This document shows, piece after piece, positions 55,062-64,000 of a stretch of 64,000 nucleotides of DNA. Under the pieces are notes generated by a model. The model worked only from the letters and a program-made list of their open reading frames with translations, was not told the DNA's origin and ran no database searches. Positions within the stretch are counted from its first letter, which is position 1, and each line of letters opens with the position of its first letter. The position numbers and the translations under genes are program-made. Origin of the DNA: Brachypodium distachyon (lineage: Eukaryota; Streptophyta; Magnoliopsida; Poales; Poaceae); the NCBI RefSeq assembly GCF_000005505.3, contig NC_016132.3, positions 26,402,501 through 26,466,500 on the forward strand. Direction: 5' to 3'.

Positions 55062-55131
55062 GTGGATCGCCGGCCGGCGAATCCTAGTCCGCCATAGCCG
55101 TCTCGCGAGAGCTCTCACCTGTTCTCTCACC

Positions 55132-55145
55132 TTGCAGAAGTATCT
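55132..55145 (+). other. Target-site duplication of the LINE (right)
   Basis: Right-hand partner of 48628-48641. Confidence 0.85.
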
Positions 55146-55450
55146 GAACTGAAAGAAATGGACCGGAGATGCCCTGTAGTTTCTGAACTAAAAGAAATGG
55201 ACTGAAGATTTCCTGTATTTTCTGAACTGAATTTTCTGAATTTTGCCAATAGCAAAGTGTAAGTACCTAATATACACAGACTGATGGTCATTGTTTACAA
55301 GACTACCAGATATCAGTATGCATATCTTGGCAAAATGTCACTGATACATCCACAAGGTCATTGTTTACAAGACTACCAGATCATCCACAAGGTCATTGTT
55401 TACAAGACTGCCAGATATCAGCATGCATATCTTGGCAAAAATGAGATCAC
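55146..55450. repeat. Short direct repeats in the Harbinger-like element
   Basis: CTGAACTGAAAGAAATGGA occurs twice (one base changed) at 55146-55205. Further on, AAGGTCATTGTTTACAAGAC with CAGATATCAG..TGCATATCTTGGCAAAA occurs two to three times between 55285 and 55442. No coding content. Confidence 0.7.
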
Positions 55451-56328
55451 TGAACTGATGTGGGTTTTAGGTTCCAAATTTTCTACTAGAGGAAAATAGC
55501 ATCAAATGGAAGAAATGAATTATCTGAATCAACAACAGTAGTATGAAGCCTATAATTTCCATACGAAGGACTGTGAAACATCTCTACTTATATTTCTTTA
55601 CAAGACTACAATAGTATCAGACAAAGTCGCACTTCAGATTAGTAAAGAATTCAGTATACAAATAGTATAACTTCACAAATTTGCAGACAGACAAGCCTCA
55701 CACGCCATCATCAACCAACTCTCTCTGCTCCCAATCCCCATCCTCTCCTTCACCACTATTCAGTCCAGTTCAAGACTATCGTGCTATCGGCAGCAGGGGA
55801 GGATGGCGCACTCTTGGGAACCTCCAGCGCTGCTGCTCCTGCTATGAATCCCGGAAGATTCGAGAGTATATCACCACCAAATGAGTTCACCTCCAGCGCT
55901 GCTGCTCCTGCTACAGATCCACCGTCATGGCCGCTGGCCAGTTCCGCCGCCGACAGCCACTGGCTCCAGCCCGCGAGGCGGCGTGGTGCTGCGGCTCCTC
56001 CTGGCTTGTGCGTGGGCGCGGCAAGATCCGTTTCCGCTGAGGAGGACGGCGACGAGCAGCGAGGAAATCGGGAGCAGGATTTGGGCGACGAGGGGAACCG
56101 GCCGGCGTTATTTATTTATTTTTGTTGTGGAGCGACGAGGGAATCGAGACGAGAGAATGGATCGGGGAGGAGACTGAAGAGTCGTCGGCGCGTGGATCGC
56201 AAACCTCTCCCACCCAAATTTGGTGCAGTTCGGGGATGTCGTTGGGATGAGTTTGAGATCAAAATGCCCATATATCTCAAATAAGACATTTGGAATAGAT
56301 TTGGAGGATGTCATTGAAAATGCTCTAA

Positions 56329-59325
56329 GACCACGTGACGCCACGGACAGGGAATCAGATTCTCCGCTCTTTAGATAAGAAAAATATTTGTAAGGATATT
56401 TGGGGACTACATGGCAATCATAGTTCAATATGCAGATTGGAAAGAAACATTCCAATGACCGACTGCTGAACTATCTCTTCCACTTGTGTAAATACCACAA
56501 GGATAGACAGTTTATTGATTTAATCATGTAGCGAAAAATCTGGAATTTACTCCTTCCAGGATCCCCAACAAGAAAAATACTTATCATACGTGCTGACCCA
56601 AATTTGTCTGTTCGTAGCTAGCCAGCCATGCCAACGGCGTTGCACCTGAACTCCCGAGTTGATGGAGTGGTGGCGGAGGCACCAAAGACGACGAGGCGTC
56701 AGTGATGGACCTGCGAGCTAGGGCCTAGCGGATTCCAGGCGAGTCCAAGTGGCGGCCGGTGAGTTCCTCGGCAGCGGCGGCTTGGTAGCTCGAGCCTACT
56801 GCATCGATCACCGGCGGCCAAGCCGTGCCGCCGGTAGATGGTGGCGGTGCGCGGTGTGTTGACGGTCCAAGAGCTGGGTGCGGCGGGGTGGTCTCGATTG
56901 GAGGGGTCAGGACAAAGAGATCAAGAGAGGGGGCGCTAGTGGAGATCGTGAGGTGCCTCGCGGTTGGCTGGTGGGTGCGTGGACTGCCGCAGGCGATGGG
57001 ACGGTAGAGGCGAGGACCAAAAATAAAAAGAACGCTTCGACGGACGACAGACGAAATGAAGATGGACGGCTTCAGGACCGGGGTATGTAGTGGTATAATA
57101 GACGTAATTTCGATGAATTGACGCACTGGCAACTCCAACTGCCCTCACCACCAACTGTAATTTAATATATAGTAATATTTTAAACAGTGGAGTTTTTTCT
57201 ACATTTATTATGCATTTGCTGTTGATTTCCTATACCCTCCATGCGCCAACTCTTCTGAAGCCGACGATGAGGTAACTTTGTTTCCTTGCAATCAGTCAAG
57301 AGCGTTGCCTCATGCTGACCATCATTGAGACTGATGTAGGTCCTCTTTTCAGGACCTTGAGGACGGACGTCGGGACAACGCCAAACATGGTCACCCGCTG
57401 AGAGAGTCTCGTTTTGTTCTTACTTATGCTCGATTGTTGTTTGATTTTAGTGAATAAGGGGGGTTGATAAAATATCTTATGCTAAGGGAGTTGTAGATGT
57501 TGCGGTTTAGCAATTGGAGTCGCCTCTGATCATTGCTGAGCTATTCGCTAGGATTGTAAAGACATTATTTCGATATAATAAAACACCCTTTCCTCGCAAA
57601 ATAAAAAAGAAATTAGGGAAAAATAAAATTACCAGTTTTTTTTGTCTCTTTAGCAATGTTATTTTCTCTCCAGGTTTCTACGTATATCTTGTGAAGCTTC
57701 CGAAAGGAAGTTTGGAACAATTATTGTGCTTTGTTATCTTGTATCACAACTGCATGGTTTTCCTATTCATGTGTTTCTTTCTTTCTGCCCAAAGGGCCGG
57801 ACTCTTCGGAAGGCAGGATTCTAAAAGTATGGAAAAACGAAAAACATAGGATTTTGATGTCATGACTTCTTGAATCCTACTGAAAGAAATTATGGGAATT
57901 TACAAAACTGATTCATTGGATGATAAATTTGCATAGATTTGAAGAGAGAGTAAGCTCATTCATGACACAAATAAATTTGTTAATGAGGTTCAGAAAATTC
58001 CTCCAGAACTCTTACTCGTTTGGCAGCTCTCATTTCATTTGGTAGAAATGAAATCAAATTTTTGTAATGATTTCATTTGGTGAATATGATTTAATTCAAA
58101 AATTATGTTTGTGTATCACATGGATTTGTAAAGCTCAAGATAAATCTGGAGGAATGACGCGCAAGATAAATCTGGAGGAATGATGCGTTTTAGAGCGGAA
58201 TTATTGCTAGGTATAAAAGCGACTATATGGATTTTAGATTAAATTCGTATACCAAACTATATATATACCAGTCAAACACGTTGGTTACTTCAATCCAACA
58301 TGAATTTCAGGAGTCTAGGCACAAAGTTTTCGGTGCTTGGCCCGTGTGTCAGTGTCCTGGTTGCTACTTCGAATATAAACCTTGTAGACTACTCAATCTG
58401 TTTTTTAAGAGCTCATATATGCTTGTGCACTTGTTGATAGATCTCCTTTCTAATGCCTGGCAATTCATATTGCTTAAAAGTAAATATAAAAAATTATATT
58501 AGCTGTATAATTGAACGGAGAGGGTATATAATTAGCAAAAAACCAGGTGCTAATGTCTACCGCATGCTAACCATGGAGGATACAATCTTACGACAATGCA
58601 TCTCACAGAGAACGGAGAAGATCTTCGCAGCATTTTTGTTTTGCCGCGTGCGCAAGAAATGATGCTGGATAAGGGCTGGGTTGTGCCCTTTTGTGTTTGC
58701 TCTTTTAGCACCTTTCACAGCTGATGGCGTAGAGAGGGTGGTGGCAGTAGAGAGGGCAATGTTCCACCTTATAAACCGGTCGTACATTCATCCAATTAGC
58801 GGAATGATACTAAACTAACAAAACTAGCTGGGTTAAGTCAGGGCACCTAGAGGTGGGGGCTGACTCCCGTGTCGACCCGGGAGGCGACTCAACCGCCGCC
58901 AACTAGCCCCGCCTTGCTGTCTCCTCCTCGCAGCTGCCGGCGGCATGGCGGTGGTGGGACTGCCCAGCTCCCGCAGCTTTTTCCACTCTTTCCCAGCTTC
59001 TTCTGCCCTCTTCATGTGGTTCCATAGGAGCGGTGGTCGGCGGTGGTAAGGCGGCACTCTCCGGCGATGATGGCGCAGCATGGTTTCTAGCGGACGGCGA
59101 GGCACAGCAGGCCGGGCACGGGGCCACTTGGGCCGCCCAAATCTGCCGTGAGTTCGGCAGGATCAGGGCCGTGGCGGCGACGGTCGGATTCATCTGACGG
59201 ATTTGGTAGGCGCAGCCTCGTAGGCGCTCTAGGGCGGCGAGGCTGCTCCCCGAATGTGCGGCCTGCGGTAAGGGGGCGGCCGCATCTGAGGCCGCTAAAT
59301 CCTTGAATGATTGATACGGATTTGC
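56329..59325. other. Unassigned DNA, mostly AT-rich
   Basis: No gene, LTR or catalytic motif was recognised. GC-richer stretches at 56640-57010 and 58840-59290 give open frames of 60-140 codons on both strands without known motifs. A 24-bp direct repeat (GCAAGATAAATCTGGAGGAATG) lies at about 58133-58185. The region 57530-58100 is AT-rich and may contain an old MITE, but clear ends were not found. Confidence 0.35.
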
Positions 59326-60425
59326 TAGGGATCAGTCGACTGAGAATCATTTTTCTCAGTCGATGGCACGAACCGTCGGATTAGTCCTCAAGATTCGTGC
59401 GAATACAGGTTCGTCTAATAACGAAAACAACTAAACATATCTAGGTAAAGCTGGGTGGCTCGGTGTTGAGCATGCTCTACTGTTATGCTGAAGTTGCAGG
59501 TTCGACTCCTACCCACTCCATTAGATAATATAAATAGTTTTAAACTAATTTCTTGTGTTCTATTTTTTGGCTGAGTCCAAAAACCATAGTTGCATGTGTG
59601 TTGCAACTTTAATTTTTCGAGTTTGATGAGCGTTGGCGCGTTGCAAGCGTAATTATTTCAGTTGGACAATGGTTTCAACTATAATTTTCTAGTTTCATAT
59701 GTCGCTTACTCAATTGGGCCATGGTCGGAACTGTAATTTTGCTGCATAGAAGTTGCAACTGCAATTTTTTAAGTCACACCACGTAATTTTTCCCATTGCA
59801 TTTGGTTTCAACTGTAATTTTTCCCGTTGCATTTGGTTTCTACTGTAATTTCCCCATGCATGAGATTGCAACTGCAACTTTATAGTTTTTTCAGCTGCAA
59901 AATAAGTGCAAATATAATTTTTTCAACTACAATTTTTTAATTTGATACGATCCAAAAAAAAATGTGTGCACATATATTTGGTCAACTGCAATTTCTGAAT
60001 TGCAATAAAATTTCATGTGTAATTTCTAAAATTTCACATAAAGTTTTACGTGCAATTTTTTCGGCTGTAATTTTTTAGTTTGATACGATCCAAAAAAAAT
60101 CGTGTGCAAATATATTTTTTCAACAGCAATTTCTGAATTGCAAATAAAATTTCACGTGTAATTTCTAAACTTTCACATAAATTTAAGTATTACTAACGTG
60201 AAACTGAAGTTAGTTTTTGTCTAATTTTTGTCTTTGATAGGGCCAAGACCCAAATACTCTAATAAAGCCTGTAAACAGCCCAGCCCACACACAAGAAGCC
60301 CATACTCAGCCTGAGCCCACGCACTCTGAAGGCCGACGGGATTGATCAGGAGGCGATCGATCAATCGATGGACTCATCGACTGAGAAAGAGCGTTTTTCA
60401 GTCGACTGAGCCTAGCCGCTCCCTA
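59326..60425. repeat. Repeat unit with hairpin-bearing inverted ends
   Basis: The left end TAGGGATCAG.. and reversed right end TAGGGAGCGG.. both contain CAGTCGACTGA, about 10 variable bases, and TCTCAGTCGATG. Each end is itself a hairpin: TCGACTGAGAA (59336-59346) with TTCTCAGTCGA (59353-59363), and TCGACTGAGAAA (60377-60388) with TTTTTCAGTCGA (60394-60405). The interior has two ~100-bp copies of GATACGATCCAAAAAAA..TTTCACATAA (59942 and 60070) and many CAACTGCAATTTTT units. A DNA transposon derivative is possible; no flanking duplication was found. Confidence 0.5.
59448..59520 (+). other. tRNA-like sequence (tRNA relic or SINE head)
   Basis: A box A-like TGGCTCGGTGTTGAG (59456-59470) with D-stem GCTC/GAGC and a box B match GGTTCGACTCC (59499-59509), spaced as in tRNA genes, ending ACTCCA. 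The acceptor arms pair poorly and no proper anticodon arm forms, so this is not a functional tRNA. A SINE head or tRNA pseudogene both fit. Confidence 0.4.
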
Positions 60426-60487
60426 ATTGATAAGGGGGTGAGTGTACGCTCTTGTTTTCCAAAGAAAAAACAATAGGTTAAAAAATA

Positions 60488-60708
60488 CTCTTTCCGTTGA
60501 CAAATAAGTGTAATTCTAAATTTTGTCTAAGTCAAAGATATTAGAGTTTGATCAACTATGCTAAATTACTATTATTAGATTTGTTTTGAAATGTAGTTTT
60601 ATACTATACCGATTTGTGTTGCTACAATTTCAACAAAATAGGTCAAATCAAAAAAAAATCTGACTTAGGACAAAACCTAGAAATACACTTGTTTGTGAAC
60701 GGAGGAAG
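60488..60708. mobile_element. Stowaway-type MITE
   Basis: Ends CTCTTTCCGTTGACAAATAA and, reversed, CTTCCTCCGTTCACAAACAA form inverted repeats starting with the Stowaway consensus (CTCCCTCCGTT-like), flanked by TA at 60486-60487 and 60709-60710. The 221-bp AT-rich interior includes TTTTGTCTAAGTCAAA. Non-coding and mobilised, in known families, by Mariner transposase. Confidence 0.9.
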
Positions 60709-60710
60709 TA

Positions 60711-61833
60711 GGATCAAGTGGTCTTGGTTGCGGATTCATATATGACACCAAAAATTTCAGTTATCCGACCGACAAAATTCAGTTAAACTTCAGTTATTTG
60801 GTTGTACCAAACAAGTACTACTGATTATCATCACGATTAAGATTACCATCATGAGTACAAAATGAGCCGAGCAATCGCCTAAAACCCTACCTCAACCCAA
60901 ACAGAGAACGCAAACAATAATAACATAAACTAAGGTAGCGGTAGAGAGGAAGAACATATCGTACTGCGTGGTTCGCGCGACATCGTCGCCACCGACACTG
61001 ACGTGTTCGAGGTGGGAGGCGAATCAATCACCGTGAAGGTTAAAGGGGTAGCAACAAAAATTAATGGAAACAGAAGAAACCAGAGTGCTTTTGTAAATTT
61101 GTGTCTGCCTCGTAGTGGGACATCTTGGGGACCTAAAAAGACAATTCTCCCGAAACAGACGTGGTTAAATGCAAAAAAACCTTGTCAGAGTTCGAGCGTG
61201 GCAGCCACATGCATGGCAGATTTGGACTAAGTCATGTCCGATAAGAATCCAGCTAACAAGTTATTGTTCCATTTTGACTCCATTTTGCAACTTGTTGCAC
61301 TAAACTGCTCGTTCTACAAGTTATTGTATGACTAATGTTATTACCTCATTGATAAGCTCGAAAGAGTGGAAGTAATGTGCCTGCCATTCTGTTGCCAGGT
61401 GGTCACGACCCACGATCCGAAGATGGGGAAATGGGACGGGCCAGGCGATTCAAGTTAGAAAGAGAATTCTCAGCTCGAACCCATGAAAACGGGAAGAGAG
61501 TGTTTGTTTCTCAGTCAACTTACAAATAGTTATTTCTTAGTCGACAATCATATCCATCCGATTAAGATTTTCTCATCCTTTATACTTGCATGATTTTTGC
61601 ACAAATCTCGATAAGTGTACCAGACGGTTGTTAGCATTTACTTATAAATAGCTATTTCTCAGTAGCCTTGGAAATAGCAAAATTGAAAGGGAAATGAGCT
61701 TTGGTTACCCGGTGTGGCTCGTGGGCATAATAGCTCACTCGATAGGGTCTGCCCGGCGGATCTCACATCCGGCATCTCCGAGCAAATGGTTAGGTAACAG
61801 TAGGGCGTCCGTGTAAAAATTACGCTTACAAAA
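60711..61833. other. Unassigned DNA with short inverted motifs
   Basis: No gene recognised. Around 61518-61560 is a further TTCTCAGTCAAC..TTCTTAGTCGAC pair related to the hairpin ends of the 59326-60425 repeat, and a third partial copy (ATAGCTATTTCTCAGTAG) near 61648. A 75-codon frame at 61003 has no recognisable motif. Confidence 0.35.
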
Positions 61834-62127
61834 TGTTACGAAAATAGAGATTAAACTAGAAATGAGAGACACGAATTTTAACGTGGAAACCCTCTCGGGA
61901 AAAACCACGGACGCACGAAAGCGCAACTTCACTTATGTTGGAGTATTACAAGCACGAGACGACAGGCCGTCTTTAGGTGAGACTACATGGAGTATATATA
62001 ACGGGCAATAAAGATGAGTTCTAGTAGGACAAGGAAAAACGAGTTCAACTCGTATACCAACACAAAGCCCAAACCTATCCTGCTACGTCTAGCAGAGTTG
62101 GTAACGGATTCGGATCACTTTTCAACA
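61834..62127 (-). repeat. 3' LTR of the Copia element
   Basis: Minus-strand TGTTGAAAAGTGATCC to TTTCGTAACA, 294 bp, directly after the AAGGTGGAGAT tract. Its last 50 bp match the visible start of the other LTR at 63946-64000. Confidence 0.85.
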
Positions 62128-62223
62128 ATCTCCACCTTGAGCCGAATCCCCTCCAGTAGTCGAAGAAAATAAACACCTCCAAACAAATGAGCATAAACAC
62201 CGCGTGCGTCAAAGTTCATAAGA

Positions 62224-62499
62224 CTAGTGAGTAATACCAACTAAGCCTGAGCAAACCTCAAACTTATTGGCAGGTATTGGCTTTATCATCATATCAGCTG
62301 GATTATCATGTGTACTAATCTTGCTGAGTGTAGCATTACCAGTAATTGTCGTACCTCGAAGTTGGTAAAGATTTGCAGCCTTCATATCACCTTTCATCAC
62401 AACAAGAGAACTTTTTGTAACCTTGACGATCCCATCTCCACCTGAATATTTGTACCCTGTATTATCAAGAGTATTCAAAGAGATAAGATTTTTCTTCAA
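62224..62499 (-). pseudogene. Copia pre-integrase piece fused to RNase H end
   Basis: Minus-strand KKNLISLNTLDNTGYKYSG and MKGDMKAANLYQLRGTTITG belong to the GAG-pre-integrase region. The next residues, STHDNPADMMIKPIPANKFE, belong to the extreme end of the Copia polyprotein. The join falls near 62322. Everything between, including integrase and RT, is deleted. Confidence 0.8.
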
Positions 62500-62710
62500 A
62501 ATCGGAATGTTGCGAACATCCGATAAAGTTCAGATAGTGACATCAAACATCTTGATTTAAATGGTGCCAATGCGTGCAATCTCGCATGGAGAATCATCGC
62601 TCATCAACACAGAACCATTTGGCATAGCTTTGTATGTTGCAAACCACTCCCAGTGTGGAGTCATATGGAAAGTACTTGCCGTATCAAGAACCCAACATGT
62701 CTCATTTTGG
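62500..62710 (-). pseudogene. Copia protease remnant
   Basis: In a frame shifted from gag the minus strand reads CWVLDTASTFHMTPHWEWFATY, where LDTAS corresponds to the aspartic protease active site of Copia elements, followed by VLMSDDSPCEIARIGTI and a stop. Confidence 0.7.
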
Positions 62711-63330
62711 AATCATCGGTAAAGACAACGAGAACATCATCATCAGAATCTTGTTTGCTAACAACGGTGACTCGGGCATCATCCTCTTGTTTGAATTTGC
62801 CATTCCTTTTCTCCTTGTTCTGCAACTTGTAACACTCAGAAATTTCATGCCCATCTTTCTTGCAATATTTGCAAAAATTGTACTTGTCTCTATTTCCATT
62901 ATTTGAGCTCTTCTCATTTGTCCTGCCACGAACAGATAACACCCTAGGACGAACTTGAACCAACGTGAGACACATATGCTTCATCTTCTCCTTGGAGTGT
63001 AAAGCTTCATAAATCTCATTAAGGATGAGAGTATCACAGCTGTATAATATGGTATCTCTAAAATTGATATAAGAACTTGGCAGTGAACATAGGAGCATTA
63101 AACCCATATCTTCTTCATCATACTTAACTTCCATTGCCGTTAGGTCGGATATAATCTCCTTAAACTCGGTGATTTGACTTAACACATTACCTCCTTCTTG
63201 CAGTCGGTGGAGAAATAACTTTTGCTTCAGATGCATTTTACTGGGGAGATCCTTTGACATGCAAATCTCTTCCAGCTTCAATCATAGAGCGGCGGCTGTC
63301 TTTCCAATCAAAACTTCTTGCAAAATATTA
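62661..63330 (-). pseudogene. Copia gag with CCHC knuckle
   Basis: The minus strand encodes a UBN2/gag-type core (MHLKQKLFLHRLQEGGNV, FKEIISDLTAMEVKYDEEDM, LLCSLPSSYINFRDTILY) and a complete zinc knuckle CKYCKKDGHEISEC. The open part starts at 63281; more gag lies upstream with a stop (TGA near 63282) between. Gag coats the RNA genome. Confidence 0.8.
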
Positions 63331-64000
63331 TTGTGTAGATGAAGTTGAATTTGGGCCATAGCCGTGCGATTCTTTCTCTTCTCCTCGTCAGTCTAGTCAG
63401 CAGATTTCTTTTTCACGAATCCATCCTGTGCATTTGCGCCAATAACGCCCGCATTTTGATTTGCCATAGGGAAAACCTTGTGTCGCGATCCAACAGCTGA
63501 AGATCATATTTCATAGATGCCATGAGTAGATTAAATTGTGTGCACAAAGTAGTACAAGCCGGAAACAATCCTTGATTGAATTAATTCGCGGAGCAAAAAA
63601 CCTGAATAGATAACACCTGGTAGACACCGTGTGGACCAAGCAATTTGATCAAGAATGATCTCGTGGCTTCACGTGAGAAGAGCTAGTACTACTGCTGCCT
63701 TGGAATTGCGGTCAACGATCGATTTGACTGCTCGTGGTCTGCTAGCGTGGCCTTGAGACTTCGGTCCATTTGATGCTCTGCCTGCCTCTGTATTAAACGC
63801 ACATCTGCTTATCCCCCGAAACGGCTGACGCGTCTTCAACTAGACGAAGTGAAAATCCCGTCGGTCTCGGCGGGACGGAACTTTCGCGCGGACTCGCCTA
63901 AAGTGTCTAGAAAATTTAATCTCAATAATTTGGATCTGATACCACTGGTTACGAAAAAGAAACAAAAGACACGAATTTTAACGTGAAAACCTTTACGGGA

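Larger units (their letters stand above)
48642..55131 (-). mobile_element. LINE of the L1 type, about 6.5 kb, apparently full length
   Basis: Bounded by a 14-bp target duplication, ending at its 3' side in A9 (T9 at 48641-48649 on the plus strand). On the minus strand it runs: a short 5' UTR with an early ATG-GCG-GAC-TAG micro-frame, two ORF1-type segments, then ORF2 with endonuclease, reverse transcriptase and a zinc-ribbon-like end, and a ~200-bp 3' UTR. It inserted into the Harbinger-like element. Frames are interrupted by a few stops and frameshifts. Confidence 0.85.
48337..56325. mobile_element. Harbinger-like non-autonomous element, split by a LINE
   Basis: The left end GAGCATCTTCAATGGGATC and the reversed right end GAGCATTTTCAATGACATC continue as a ~45-bp imperfect inverted repeat, both running into CCAAATGTCTT. 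TAA flanks each end. Without the LINE the element is about 1.5 kb. No transposase is recognisable. Subterminal sequence on the left (48390-48510) repeats CGGACATGTGTCC and TGTCCG motifs. The right part holds an open frame at 55781-56284 (Ala/Ser/Arg-rich), judged not to be a real gene. Confidence 0.65.
61834..64000 (-). mobile_element. Copia element on the minus strand, internally deleted, running off the window
   Basis: On the minus strand: 5' LTR (starts beyond the window, ends at 63946), primer-binding site TGGTATCAGATC (63944-63933), gag, protease, a short pre-integrase piece fused to the RNase H end, the tract AAGGTGGAGAT, and the 3' LTR (62127-61834). Integrase and reverse transcriptase are missing. 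Confidence 0.85.

Noticed and set aside
55781..56284. Host gene in the right part of the Harbinger-like element
   Set aside because: Ala/Ser/Arg-rich, no motif, contains a short internal repeat, and runs into the terminal inverted repeat.
58833..59350. Host gene fragments on the minus strand
   Set aside because: Overlapping frames on one GC-rich stretch with no recognisable motif and no supporting gene structure.
59448..59520. Functional tRNA gene
   Set aside because: Acceptor arms and anticodon arm do not pair properly.

Overview
This window looks like intergenic heterochromatin from a large, repeat-rich grass (Poaceae) genome. No intact cellular gene is recognisable. Four things point to a grass: GC-rich Ty3/Gypsy elements of the Tat lineage that carry an antisense gene between pol and the 3' LTR; a Stowaway MITE with a CTCYYTCCGT-type end and TA duplications; a Harbinger-like element with TAA duplications; and an L1-type LINE with the ORF1 types common in grasses. 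The species cannot be named from the sequence.

Layout. 1-10443: two recombined fragments (A and B) of Tat family T1. A has a pol lacking the integrase core and a broken antisense gene. B has the post-pol region, split by a 3.45-kb solo LTR, then a TATA box, an array of hairpins and the end of an antisense gene. 10444-20454: the 3' part of family T2 (E), with a pol end, a spliced antisense gene (14060-18910) and a 3' LTR. It is interrupted by the miniature element F (11403-13814) and by an inverted T1 solo LTR (15167-16153). 20455-22972 and 39977-43270: the two halves of family T3 (D), split by element C. 22973-39976: C, a structurally complete T1 element (LTR, gag, protease, RT, RNase H, integrase, hairpin array, antisense gene, LTR), itself interrupted by a 3.28-kb solo LTR. 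43330-47571: G, an antisense gene and 3' LTR related to F. 47572-48240: the 5' end of a short-LTR retrotransposon on the minus strand. 48337-56325: a Harbinger-like DNA element split by a 6.5-kb LINE. 56329-61833: mostly unrecognised AT-rich DNA with a hairpin-ended repeat, a tRNA-like sequence and a Stowaway MITE. 61834-64000: an internally deleted Copia element on the minus strand, running off the window.

The coding genes are decayed, mostly by C-to-T nonsense changes. The non-coding and antisense parts hold the most interest. Every Tat element here carries a minus-strand gene with a domain resembling PF04195 (putative gypsy-type transposon). Each has a TATA-like box about 110-220 bp upstream of its ATG, and in E there is a clear series of GT-AG introns. 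Two families also carry tandem arrays of inverted repeats in which stems differ between units yet still pair (T1: 8857-9589 and 34278-34776; T3: 42032-42470). In T1 the array begins about 75 bp downstream of a TATA box that is conserved in both copies. This is the best candidate here for an undescribed structured-RNA or regulatory system. All alignments and pairings were done by eye; no software was run.
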